Source: Clostridia bacterium
GTDB lineage: Bacteria; Bacillota; Clostridia; Oscillospirales; CAG-272
Reading direction: 5' to 3'
NCBI GenBank assembly: GCA_017452475.1
Contig: JAFTMJ010000028.1
Coordinates: forward strand, 1 to 38,160
DNA: 38,160 nucleotides
Below, in pieces: positions 1-7,127 of this stretch. The notes below the pieces were generated by a model, which worked only from the letters and a program-made list of their open reading frames with translations, searched no databases and was not told where the DNA came from. The translations under genes were made by a program, and so were the position numbers. Positions within the stretch are counted from its first letter, which is position 1. The number at the start of each line of letters is the position of its first letter.

Positions 1-1
1 C

Positions 2-181
2 GGCGAGCTTTCCGTAGTTCATAACTACTTCGATATTAAGGTTACAGGCATTGACGAAAACAACCTTAGCACACAAATCGCATTTAACGGTTATGTTGTT
101 GACGGCGGCGAGATTTACTATCTCCACGCAGGAGAAACGAGCGAAACAGCCGTTGGCTCATCATATAATGAAGTAAAATAA
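2..181 (+). CDS. C-terminal end of a protein carrying the shared 'GYS/ELKI' module (5' end outside window)
   Basis: This open frame enters from the left edge and ends at TAA 179-181, leaving 59 residues. I do not recognise a named family. The residues YFDIKVTGI, then FNGYVV, then YYL and SSYNEV match, in order, the end of the module shared by the large secreted proteins at 19723-21390, 24912-28391 and 29620-32805 (for example FFDIKVIGF in the last). It is therefore probably the tail of another secreted modular protein. The gene for a 58-aa peptide follows after 13 bp, so the two are likely co-transcribed and end at the terminator at 377. A paralogous arrangement recurs at 3950-4376. Only the C-terminus is visible, so the function of the whole protein cannot be stated. 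Confidence 0.6.
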   Translation, partial: GELSVVHNYFDIKVTGIDENNLSTQIAFNGYVVDGGEIYYLHAGETSETAVGSSYNEVK

Positions 182-194
182 GGAGGAGAGAACA

Positions 195-371
195 ATGAAG
201 TACACAGCTCCTATTTACAAAAATGAAACAGTTAAGACAAATGATATCATTTGCGAGTCCCCATACAGCATAGCACATGTAAGCAAGAAGGACCCAACTA
301 CGGGTGAAACATATACTGCAACACAAATTACAGTAAACGCATCTAAGCTTTTTGCTTCCGAGCAGTATTGA
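195..371 (+). CDS. 58-aa conserved peptide, copy 1
   Basis: A short gene with a strong ribosome binding site (GGAGGAG, 182-188) before ATG 195. The product begins MKYTAPIY, contains one cysteine (Cys20, in DIICESPY), a polar middle (SKKDPTTGE) and ends FASEQY. It has no signal peptide or membrane segment. Copy 2 at 4200-4376 differs at only 5 of 58 residues, but the DNA differs at many synonymous positions, so the protein is under purifying selection and the ORF is real. It lies directly after the tail of a module-bearing secreted protein in both copies. Short proteins starting MKY-x-x-P with a D-I-I-C/T-x-S stretch are, as far as I recall, common and uncharacterised in gut clostridia. A peptide precursor or a small partner of the upstream protein are possibilities, not findings. 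Confidence 0.8.
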   Translation: MKYTAPIYKNETVKTNDIICESPYSIAHVSKKDPTTGETYTATQITVNASKLFASEQY

Positions 372-376
372 CAACA

Positions 377-416
377 AAACGGCTGTTGCGACAACTCGCA
401 ACAGCCGTTTTTGTTT
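377..416 (+). terminator. Intrinsic terminator after peptide copy 1
   Basis: A 15-bp perfect stem (377-391 with 396-410, loop of 4) is followed by a T-rich tail (411-416). The same hairpin follows peptide copy 2 at 4381. Confidence 0.9.
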
Positions 417-618
417 TAGCTTTTTTATCATAGAGCCTTGTGGTATAATTTTGGACTAATGATATTGAAACATGATGGATTTCGTGATTATAATCGAGTG
501 AAAAACAACTACAATAAAAGAACCAATAAATGGTTTAACATTCCTTTCCTATAAGGCGAATGCAGTGAGTATAAAAACACTTAATTATTTCCGTTTTTCA
601 ATTTGAGCGAGGATGATT

Positions 619-1830
619 ATGTCAAATATAAAAAAATATTGTATTTATACGACAATATATAACTTAGGATTTACATTTTGCACGGGCGCAATTATGCAAA
701 CGTTCTTAATTCAAGCGGGATTTTTGGCAGAACAGGTTTACATTCTAAATTCGTTAATGCAAATTATGCAAGTAGCTATGATGCTCGTTCTAACCTTTTT
801 ATCGGGAAAAATAAAACGCGTAAAAATGGCAACGAGTATATCCTGTTTGTCGTTAATCTTATTAACGGGTGTGTTTTTACTGGGGGCAATAAACCCTGAG
901 CTTATAAAGCATGGCTATGTAGTTGCCGTATTTATCGTCGCAGGCGTATCCTACGTAGGTGTGGGACTCTATACTATTCTTTCATACTGCTTGCCATATC
1001 ATATAATTGATATGAAGGATTATGGAAAAATGATGGGCATTAGTACAGCGATTGGGGGTGGAGTCTCCTTTTTGGCTTCTTTTGTTTATTCCATTCTTTT
1101 ATCAAAATTCTCGTATATGAAAATAACATCGTCCTTTTTCGTACTTGCAATAGTATGCTTTATCATAACAAGCATTGTGTGTGCGTCTATGAGAGAGAAA
1201 AACGTAGATGCGAATGAAGAAGAGCAGGAAAAAAACGATTTTATCGCAGTGTTTAAGAATAAGCATACATATATATTATTAATTCCGAATTTTGTGCGTG
1301 GACTATCTGTAGGAATATTTAGCGTTATCGCTACAATCGCCATTGCCGAGAGCATTTTAAATGAAACAACCTCATCCTATGTGAATGTTATTTTACAAAT
1401 AGCCACCTTCGCAGGTAACATATTTTTTGCGTTTGCATACAAAAAGCTGTCATCGAAGAATTTACTCTTAATTGCAACCCTTGGTGTGTGCGTAAGCTTT
1501 CCATTTTCTCTTGAACTTGGGGTCGTTGGCTTCTTTTTTTGCTTTACGATTGCTTCGTTTTTTAGGTTTGTTACTGATACAGCGATTCCCGTGCTTATTA
1601 CAGAAATTATTCCAAAGGAGCAAATCGGACCGTACACATCTATTCGTATGCTCGTTTTTACGGGAGCGCAAGCAGTTGCAACCTTACTTATAATGCCACT
1701 TAAAAACGCAATCGGCTATACAGGTGTATTGATTTTTGCTACAATTATGCTATTTATTTGTGGCGTATTGTATTACGCTGTTGCAAGAAGTGTAAAACAA
1801 AACGAATTGAAAAGGAGCAAAAGCAATTGA
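619..1830 (+). CDS. MFS-type transporter, 12-helix
   Basis: A hydrophobic protein of about 403 residues with roughly a dozen membrane segments, a basic cytoplasmic loop after helix 2 (SGKIKRVK) and a long charged central loop (REKNVDANEEEQEKND) between helices 6 and 7. This is the usual pattern of the major facilitator superfamily. The substrate cannot be read from the sequence; coupling to the downstream glycoside-hydrolase-like gene suggests a sugar or glycoside. Two in-frame ATGs exist at 613 and 619. GCGAGG at 607-612 is well spaced only for 619, so that start is chosen. The stop overlaps the next gene. The gene is visibly more AT-rich than the carbohydrate genes further right, in line with separate acquisition. 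Confidence 0.8.
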   Translation: MSNIKKYCIYTTIYNLGFTFCTGAIMQTFLIQAGFLAEQVYILNSLMQIMQVAMMLVLTFLSGKIKRVKMATSISCLSLILLTGVFLLGAINPELIKHGYVVAVFIVAGVSYVGVGLYTILSYCLPYHIIDMKDYGKMMGISTAIGGGVSFLASFVYSILLSKFSYMKITSSFFVLAIVCFIITSIVCASMREKNVDANEEEQEKNDFIAVFKNKHTYILLIPNFVRGLSVGIFSVIATIAIAESILNETTSSYVNVILQIATFAGNIFFAFAYKKLSSKNLLLIATLGVCVSFPFSLELGVVGFFFCFTIASFFRFVTDTAIPVLITEIIPKEQIGPYTSIRMLVFTGAQAVATLLIMPLKNAIGYTGVLIFATIMLFICGVLYYAVARSVKQNELKRSKSN

Positions 1831-3332
1831 AGCAACAAACAAAGTTTATAATTCAAATGGACCCTTATATGGGAGAGCTTGCAAATATTCCGGCGGATAA
1901 GCTCATAGAGTGGCTTTTTTACTGTGTTGATAAAAAAGGTGTAAAGGTAGATGAGATTTTTTGGGAGGGACATTGCTTTTTTGAGCAGGAATGCCCCTGC
2001 TACAATGCAGGAATATATAAAAAATTTCAAGATAAAGGTATAAATATTATGGAGCTCATTATAGATGAGTGCCATAAACGTGGAATTAAAGCATATTGCA
2101 ATCATCGTTTTTCAGAGGTAGAGTTAGACCTTGAAAATGGCAGAAACGAGCTAAAGCAAAAGCATAAGGACTGGGTCATTAAAACATGGTGGCAAGAAGG
2201 ATTATGGAATTTAGCATCATCAGAGCTACAGGAATTTAAGCTTAACTACATAACAAAAATTATGACCAAATATCCCTTTGACGGAATTTGCATAGACTTT
2301 TTAAGGCATCTTCCTTGCCTTCCTGTAGGTAAGCAATGGGAACACAGAGAATATGCGACGGAGTTTATGCGTAAGCTAAAGGATAATATGAATAAGCTTA
2401 ACCGTCAAGTTGTAGTGGGTGCTAAGCTTCCCGAAAACAAGGAAGCGTGTTATGCAGATGGCTTTGATGTTGAAAAGTGGGCAGAAAATAACTTGGTCGA
2501 CTTTGTCATCGGAGGCTCAAGAACGGTAAATCCCGATATTGATTGGTATAAAAAAATCACAGAAGGTACAGATACTTTAGTCTATACTTGTTGGGATGCG
2601 TGGCATTTGTCGGACGCATGCCATAATCAGACAAGCGATTTCTATCGTGGAATGTTGTCTAATTGGACCCACAAGGGTGTTGATGGAATTGTCGCATTTA
2701 ACTTTGCACCCGCCCCCCACAAAGAGCTTTCTAAATTGCTTCCCCCGGAAGAAATAATGAATTGTCTTGGCAGAGATTATTCTGATTTTTATAATCTTTT
2801 GGGAGAGGGAAATTTTGGGGATAAAGCTCTGAAATATGTTGCAGATCGAAGAGGCGGTTATCCTTTTTTAACAGGATGTGGAGGAAATAATGTTTTTGCT
2901 CCCCTTCCTGCACCTATTCCAAACGATGAAACACCACTGGACGTAAAAATTGATGTGTGTAGAGATTTTAGGGACAGACAAGCAGAGGTAAGATTTGTTA
3001 TAACCAACGCAAAATCATCTTGCGATAGATTTAAAATCTTCTTAAATGGAATTCAAATAAAGGACTTTTCTGAGGATTATTCTTATACGGACCAACAGAT
3101 TTTTTGGCCCGAGCCACAACCTGCAGTATATACCGCTAACTGCTTAAACTCAAATCCTGCACCTATTTTAGAAATTAAAGCAAGGGTTGACGGTAGCCTT
3201 ATTAAGAACGGAACAAACACACTTTCAATAGCTGTTATTGACAGAGTAAATTATATGCTTGATTCGGACAGTATAAATGTTGAACGAGCAGAAATTATCA
3301 TTAAAGCTAAACAGATTTTAATAAAAGGTTGA
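1827..3332 (+). CDS. TIM-barrel glycoside-hydrolase-like protein (GHL10/DUF187-type)
   Basis: About 501 residues. The first ~330 look like a (beta/alpha)8 barrel: IIDECHKRGIKAYCNHR resembles strand 2-3 of glycosidase-like families, and YPFDGICIDFLRHLP, with an Asp at the end of a strand, resembles the GHL10/alpha-amylase-like fold. The last ~120 residues look like a beta-sandwich (DVKIDVCRDF, RFKIFLNGIQI). There is no signal peptide, so it should be cytoplasmic and act on an imported substrate. The start is taken as TTG 1827, which overlaps the transporter stop (TTGA) and has AAAGGAG at 1810-1816; ATG 1857 is the alternative. Reaction and substrate are unknown, and assignment to GHL10 rests on motif memory only. 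Confidence 0.6.
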   Translation: MKQQTKFIIQMDPYMGELANIPADKLIEWLFYCVDKKGVKVDEIFWEGHCFFEQECPCYNAGIYKKFQDKGINIMELIIDECHKRGIKAYCNHRFSEVELDLENGRNELKQKHKDWVIKTWWQEGLWNLASSELQEFKLNYITKIMTKYPFDGICIDFLRHLPCLPVGKQWEHREYATEFMRKLKDNMNKLNRQVVVGAKLPENKEACYADGFDVEKWAENNLVDFVIGGSRTVNPDIDWYKKITEGTDTLVYTCWDAWHLSDACHNQTSDFYRGMLSNWTHKGVDGIVAFNFAPAPHKELSKLLPPEEIMNCLGRDYSDFYNLLGEGNFGDKALKYVADRRGGYPFLTGCGGNNVFAPLPAPIPNDETPLDVKIDVCRDFRDRQAEVRFVITNAKSSCDRFKIFLNGIQIKDFSEDYSYTDQQIFWPEPQPAVYTANCLNSNPAPILEIKARVDGSLIKNGTNTLSIAVIDRVNYMLDSDSINVERAEIIIKAKQILIKG

Positions 3333-3364
3333 AAAATTTAACAAAAGTAGCTTTATGACGAAAG

Positions 3365-3395
3365 CATTAAAAAAAGCCATAGGCTTTTTTTAATG
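3365..3395. terminator. Bidirectional intrinsic terminator
   Basis: A perfect 14-bp stem (3365-3378 with 3382-3395) with A-rich and T-rich flanks lies between the convergent glycoside-hydrolase-like gene and the AraC remnant, so it can serve both strands. Confidence 0.8.
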
Positions 3396-3480
3396 TTAAT
3401 CTTTCTGTCAATCGTGCGTTTTGATAGCTTTATGCGGTGGTTGATTTTGGATTTCATAATATACGAAAAATTTGTCGGTA

Positions 3481-3987
3481 TTAAATAAGCGAAAATTTTT
3501 CGCGATACTCTGAGGGGGAGAGGCCTGTTTCCTTTTTGAAGGTTTTTCTAAAGAAATTTACATCATCGTAGCCACAGAGTGAGCCGATTTTTTGGACCGT
3601 CATATTTGTTGTGCATAAAAGCTCCTTGGCGCTACTTGTGCGAAGCTTGATTATGTATTTAGTGGGGGACATGGACATTTGCTTTTTAAATGTCATATTA
3701 TATGCGGTCATACAAATATTTTCCATTTGCGCAAGAAAGGGAATTTTGATTTGAGAGGTATAATTTTCGTTAAGGTATCTTATGGATTTTGAAAGGCTTA
3801 TTCTTTCTGTTTTGTTTTTCTCAATAGCTCTGCCTATTTCAATTAAAAGCCTGTCCAAAAGGGCGGCTAAATCGTAGGTCCTGTATGAATCGTTCCTTGC
3901 AAAGCCCTCAAACAGCTTTTGAGACCTGGTAGAAATAAACAGCCCATTTGCACAAAGCAATTTTGATGAGCTTGCGGAAAGTGGCAA
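3481..3987 (-). pseudogene. AraC-family regulator, N-terminally truncated
   Basis: Up to 168 residues remain, against roughly 260-300 for the family. The C-terminal DNA-binding domain is complete: SIRYLNENYTSQI starts the first helix-turn-helix, and GYDDVNFFRKTFKKETGLSPSEYR is the typical second helix and signature. The N-terminal sensor domain is missing. The open frame runs out into sequence that, on the other strand, is a fragment of the shared secreted module (3950-4198), so the first ~12 residues are probably not native. The cut lies near 3950. The gene is most likely inactive as a sensor but could still make a DNA-binding fragment. It probably once controlled the transporter/hydrolase pair convergent with it. 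Confidence 0.75.
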
Positions 3988-4198
3988 AATTGTAACTGAA
4001 TCCGCAAGGATTGCACACGATTACTTCGGTGTTAGAATTTCAGGCATAACTGAAGGCTACACAGATAAGGCTGTTGTATTCTGCGCACATGTTAAGGACG
4101 GCGACACAGTTTACTACCTTGACAACGAGCAGACTGTAACCGAAATTACAGGCAAGAGCTACAACCAAGTAATTGAAATCGGTACAAAGGAGAACTAA
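3950..4198 (+). pseudogene. 5'-truncated gene fragment with the shared 'GYS/ELKI' module end
   Basis: This frame ends at TAA 4196-4198 and is open back to a stop at 3920-3922, but has no usable start codon or ribosome binding site. It encodes the module end: SGKIVTESA, HDYFGVRISGI, then VFCAHVKDGDTVYYL and KSYNQVIEI. It is paralogous to the fragment at 2-181 (HNYFDIKVTGI ... GGEIYYL ... SSYNEV). Its upstream part has been replaced at about 3950 by the antiparallel AraC remnant, so both genes are cut at the same junction. The 58-aa peptide gene follows one base after the stop, so the original order of module protein then peptide is kept. Confidence 0.6.
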
Positions 4199-4199
4199 T

Positions 4200-4376
4200 A
4201 TGAAGTACACAGCTCCAATTTATGAAAAAGAGACAGTTAAGACAAATGACATCATTTGCGAGTCCCCATATACCGTAGCACATGTAAGCAAGAAGGACCC
4301 AACCACAGGAGAAACATATACTGCAACACAGATTACAGTAAATGCATCCAAGTTATTCGGCTCCGAGCAATATTGA
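4200..4376 (+). CDS. 58-aa conserved peptide, copy 2
   Basis: Second copy of the peptide at 195-371, with 53 of 58 residues identical; differences are at residues 9, 10, 25, 26 and 54. The ribosome binding site AAAGGAG lies inside the last codons of the upstream fragment, and ATG follows its TAA by one base, which indicates translational coupling in the ancestral unit. The single cysteine (Cys20) and the DIICESPY stretch are unchanged. The unit ends in a terminator almost identical to that of copy 1. Because the upstream gene has lost its 5' end, expression may now depend on a chance promoter. Function unknown. Confidence 0.8.
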   Translation: MKYTAPIYEKETVKTNDIICESPYTVAHVSKKDPTTGETYTATQITVNASKLFGSEQY

Positions 4377-4380
4377 CAAC

Positions 4381-4420
4381 AAAAACGGCTGTTGCGACAG
4401 TTCGCAACAGCCGTTTTTGT
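4381..4420 (+). terminator. Intrinsic terminator after peptide copy 2
   Basis: Stem 4381-4397 with 4402-4418 and a T-rich tail. It is nearly identical to the terminator at 377-416, so the duplicated unit includes its terminator. Confidence 0.9.
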
Positions 4421-4470
4421 TTTGCTGATTGATTATAGTATTTCAATTTCCAAATAAAAATAAAAAACTA

Positions 4471-4499
4471 TTGACAAACAGAAAAAAATTGTGTATAAT
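4471..4499 (+). promoter_or_regulatory. Sigma-70-type promoter of tRNA-Ser
   Basis: TTGACA (4471-4476), 17-bp spacer and TATAAT (4494-4499) are perfect consensus boxes. Transcription should begin near 4506, giving a leader of about 45 nt before the tRNA. Confidence 0.9.
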
Positions 4500-4552
4500 T
4501 GTAAAGCAAACTATTGAAACAGCGGTTTGCGACCGTTTTTAACGGTGCTTGT

Positions 4553-4644
4553 GTGGGAGTACTCAAGAGGCTGTAAGAGGCGTCCCTGCTAAGGATGTAG
4601 GCCGGGTTCCCGGTGCGGAAGTTCGAATCTTCTCTCCCACGCCA
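4553..4644 (+). tRNA. tRNA-Ser(GCT)
   Basis: The acceptor stem pairs 4553-4559 with 4634-4640, discriminator G at 4641, encoded CCA 4642-4644. The anticodon loop CTGCTAA gives anticodon GCT, reading AGC/AGU serine codons. The long GC-rich variable arm is typical of class II tRNAs, and the T loop is TTCGAAT on a 5-bp stem. The D stem has 3 bp (CTC/GAG). A strong promoter lies upstream and an intrinsic terminator starts 4 bases after CCA. The last 16 bases of the gene recur at 4819-4834 as a direct repeat. Confidence 0.95.
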
Positions 4645-4834
4645 AAAGAAACCTAAACCGAATTTTTTTCGGTTTAGGTTTCTTTTTTTGTCGTGGGAGA
4701 GAAATCGAACTTCTCTTTTGATTGCCTGTCAATCAAAATGAAGTTCGCAAGCGAGGCAAGGGTCGTTGTCTGCTTGCAAGCATAAGACCCGCCGAAGCTC
4801 ATTTTCGTAAGAAAATGCATCTTCTCTCCCACGC
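4627..4834. repeat. Segment bounded by 16-bp direct repeats of the tRNA-Ser 3' end, with an internal inverted copy
   Basis: ATCTTCTCTCCCACGC occurs at 4627-4642 (inside the tRNA) and again at 4819-4834. An inverted partial copy of the T arm and acceptor end starts at 4692 (CGTGGGAGAGAA), so 4692-4833 is also bounded by a 12-bp inverted repeat. No gene is visible inside. The arrangement resembles the scar of an element that integrates at a tRNA 3' end, or a small repeat element whose ends copy the tRNA. Confidence 0.7.
4648..4689 (+). terminator. Intrinsic terminator of tRNA-Ser
   Basis: A 15-bp stem starting GAAACCTAAACC and a run of seven T. The same stem sequence, with small changes, terminates tRNA-Arg at 35469-35507. 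Confidence 0.9.
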
Positions 4835-4855
4835 ATCTATCATTTCTCTTATCCT

Positions 4856-4970
4856 TTTCGGGAGGGCGAACCCCTCCCCTACTTTTTTCTTTTCTTTTCG
4901 GGAGTGCGATAGGGGTCCTCAAAAATCCTTGTGATTTTTGGGGTTCGCGTGGGACCCCTCCCCTACGAGT
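4856..4970. repeat. G/C-tract intergenic repeat
   Basis: The 12-mer CCCCTCCCCTAC occurs at 4871-4882 and 4955-4966, each after a run of complementary G-rich sequence that can fold into hairpins. It has the look of a dispersed intergenic repeat. No credible gene lies between tRNA-Ser and the regulator ending at 5043. Confidence 0.4.
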
Positions 4971-5010
4971 GAAATGAATAATGAATAATTGTAACCCCCG
5001 CAAAGCATCA

Positions 5011-5031
5011 AAAAAGCTGTCAAATGACAGC
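5011..5031 (-). terminator. Intrinsic terminator of the LuxR-type gene
   Basis: GCTGTCA pairs with TGACAGC (5016-5031), followed on the minus strand by a T run (5011-5015), just after the stop of the gene at 5043. Confidence 0.75.
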
Positions 5032-5042
5032 CTTTTATGATT

Positions 5043-6257
5043 TCACAAAATATTAGAAAACTCACTTCTGTCCGCAATGCCTGTTTTTTGCACTACTCTT
5101 AGTACCGTTTGCTTAACGGTTGACTCGGAAATATAAAGCATACCCGCAATATCCTTGGTGGTAAAGCCAAAGGCGGCAAGCTTTGCAATTTCCCTTTCAC
5201 GGGGGGACAGGTTTGTGGCTATATAGCGGTTTCTTACCGCGCCGCTTAGCCTTGCCCAGCCTATGCTATATGTCCGATATAGCTCTGTCACAATTGTAAC
5301 CGCATTTTTGTCAGCTAATGCGAGCCTTTCCTCCAAAAGTCCGTCAAAGTGGCGAATATACTCAACCAAGATGCCAAAGAGTCCGTCGGGCAAGACCAGG
5401 CTTATCGCCCTGTCAATATGCTGCACCGCAAGCTCCCTTTGACCTGAGTTATGGTAAGCAACCGCACAGGAAAGGCGCAAAAATATCTCGGGAATAATGG
5501 TCCTGTCCACACGGGCTTGGCTTATCATTGGCTCAATGGTGTTTGGTATCATTTTCATAAGCGCCAAGCCGCTAACACCCTCTAAGGAAACCTGCTTGGA
5601 GGCAACCGCATACGCCGCCATATAAAGATACTTTATGTAGTAAACCTTGGCGCAGGGGTGGGAGTCCGCAGGGAGCGCGTCAAAGCAGCCGCGGATAAAC
5701 CACTCGGGAAAGTCCTTGTTATCATAAATGGAGCTGTCGATTATAGCCAAGGTAAGGGACACAATTTCCCTTTGAGTCTTGCTCTCACAGGGTGCCTCAC
5801 AAATGTGCTTTTTTGCCTCATTCCACAGCCTCAAATCTCCACGCCAAATGGCGCACTGTGCAAGGAGCATGCCGCCGCCAAGAATTGCATAAAAGCCTGA
5901 GTGTGAACGCAAAAAATACCTTGCTTTATCGTAAATTTTCTCTATCTCGCCTCTGCGGTAAGCAATTTGAGCCTTAAAAAGCTCATACGCCTCCATATTG
6001 TTTTCAAAAAGGGATATGCTCTCATCCGCCTTTCCTGCGGTGCTGTATATATTTGTCATATCAAGGAAGGGGCTTTTCCTTGGCATTGGCATATGCGGGT
6101 CATCCCCCTTATTGGAGCTGGGCAAAACCGCATAATTGGGTATCATCCAAGTGCGCTCCCATCGGGTTGCGCCCTTTATTTTTCCTTCCTTGCATAGGCT
6201 CTGCACCCGCCTTGGGGTAACCCCCCATTTTTCCGCCGCCTGCTTTACTGTTATCAT
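5043..6257 (-). CDS. Two-HTH transcriptional regulator with C-terminal LuxR domain
   Basis: 404 residues. Residues 1-40 (VKQAAEKWGVTPRRVQSLCKEG) look like a MerR/excisionase-type winged helix-turn-helix. A long alpha-helical middle (about 70-340) suggests TPR-like helices. The C-terminus (NLSPREREIAKLAAFGFTTK then ISESTVKQTVLRV) is a GerE/LuxR DNA-binding domain. There is no receiver domain or ATPase motif, so the ligand or trigger is unknown. The ATG has GGAGG 8 bp upstream. It is transcribed away from the SGNH esterase at 6469, and the 211-bp gap between them may hold shared control sites, so it may regulate that gene or the carbohydrate cluster beyond; this is inference. Having DNA-binding domains at both ends is unusual, although this layout recurs in clostridia as far as I recall. 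Confidence 0.75.
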   Translation of the reverse strand: MITVKQAAEKWGVTPRRVQSLCKEGKIKGATRWERTWMIPNYAVLPSSNKGDDPHMPMPRKSPFLDMTNIYSTAGKADESISLFENNMEAYELFKAQIAYRRGEIEKIYDKARYFLRSHSGFYAILGGGMLLAQCAIWRGDLRLWNEAKKHICEAPCESKTQREIVSLTLAIIDSSIYDNKDFPEWFIRGCFDALPADSHPCAKVYYIKYLYMAAYAVASKQVSLEGVSGLALMKMIPNTIEPMISQARVDRTIIPEIFLRLSCAVAYHNSGQRELAVQHIDRAISLVLPDGLFGILVEYIRHFDGLLEERLALADKNAVTIVTELYRTYSIGWARLSGAVRNRYIATNLSPREREIAKLAAFGFTTKDIAGMLYISESTVKQTVLRVVQKTGIADRSEFSNIL

Positions 6258-6398
6258 ATCTTTTCCTCCGTTTTCGTCAAAACGAAAAATTTGCCGTTTT
6301 TTGCTTCGCCCAAACGAAATATATAATTATTATACCTCTATTTTCCCTGCACTGTCAATGAAAAGGCTAAAACTTTTTTCGTATTTTTTCAAATAATA

Positions 6399-6427
6399 TT
6401 GCACTTGCCCCCAGCCTGTGCTACAAT
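6399..6427 (+). promoter_or_regulatory. Promoter of the SGNH hydrolase gene
   Basis: TTGCAC (6399-6404), 17-bp spacer, TACAAT (6422-6427), 42 bp before the ATG. Confidence 0.7.
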
Positions 6428-6468
6428 AATTTTATAAAATTGTTCTTACAAAGGAGAAGAGTGTAAAA

Positions 6469-7089
6469 ATGAGAATTTTATTCCAAGGCGACTCAATAAC
6501 AGATGCGGACAGAAGCAGGGAGGACAGCACCCGTCTTGGCAGGGGCTACCCGTTGCTGGTTGAGGCTGCCTTAGGCCTTGAGGAGCCAGATAAGCACGAA
6601 TTTATTAACCGCGGAATCAGCGGCAACAGGATTGTTGACCTATACGCCCGCATAAAGTGCGACATAATTAACCTAAAGCCTGATGTGATGAGCATATTAA
6701 TCGGCGTTAACGATGTTTGGCACGAAATTGGAGAAAGCCCCAACGGCGTCAGCGCTGACAAGTTCTTCAAAATCTACTCAATGCTGATTGAGGAGATAAA
6801 GGAAGCACTGCCGAGCATTAAAATTATGATTTTGGAGCCCTTTGTTTTGGAGGCTTGCTCCACCACCGAGCATTGGGAGTTTTTCAAAACAGAGGTTTCA
6901 AAGAGGGCGGAGGCAGCAAGGAAAATTGCGGAAAAGTATTCCCTTCCCTTTATTCCTCTCCAAACAGGCTTTGATGAGCTTGCAAAAAAGGCGCCAAACA
7001 GCTATTGGTTAGGGGACGGCGTCCACCCAACAGCAAAGGGTCACGAGTTTATCAAAAGCCAATGGCTAAAAGCATTCAAAGAGCTATAA
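6469..7089 (+). CDS. SGNH/GDSL-type hydrolase (carbohydrate esterase-like)
   Basis: 206 residues, a typical single-domain SGNH hydrolase. Block I FQGDSITDA holds the catalytic Ser (residue 8-9 region), block II is NRGISGN with the oxyanion Gly, block III IGVNDVW holds Asn, and block V GDGVHPT has the Asp-x-x-His pair near residue 185. There is no signal peptide, so it is cytoplasmic. In this sugar-acid and rhamnosidase neighbourhood the likely job is deacetylation of imported pectin or hemicellulose oligosaccharides, but the family also includes lipases and thioesterases. AAAGGAG is well placed before the ATG, a promoter lies at 6399, and a terminator begins one base after the stop, so it is monocistronic. 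Confidence 0.85.
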   Translation: MRILFQGDSITDADRSREDSTRLGRGYPLLVEAALGLEEPDKHEFINRGISGNRIVDLYARIKCDIINLKPDVMSILIGVNDVWHEIGESPNGVSADKFFKIYSMLIEEIKEALPSIKIMILEPFVLEACSTTEHWEFFKTEVSKRAEAARKIAEKYSLPFIPLQTGFDELAKKAPNSYWLGDGVHPTAKGHEFIKSQWLKAFKEL

Positions 7090-7124
7090 AAAAACAGGTG
7101 TACTCAATCGTACACCTGTTTTTT
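7089..7124. terminator. Bidirectional terminator between convergent genes
   Basis: CAGGTGTAC pairs with GTACACCTG (7095-7103 with 7110-7118), flanked by A and T runs. It serves the SGNH gene on the plus strand and the six-gene operon ending at 7128 on the minus strand. Confidence 0.85.
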
Positions 7125-7127
7125 AGC

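Noticed and set aside
84-431. Minus-strand open frame of 115 codons
   Set aside because: It lies antisense to the module end, the 58-aa peptide and its terminator; the plus-strand reading is supported by a paralogue and a ribosome binding site.
4674-5003. 109-codon open frame after tRNA-Ser
   Set aside because: It spans the tRNA terminator, the tRNA-end repeats and G/C tracts; composition is not protein-like.
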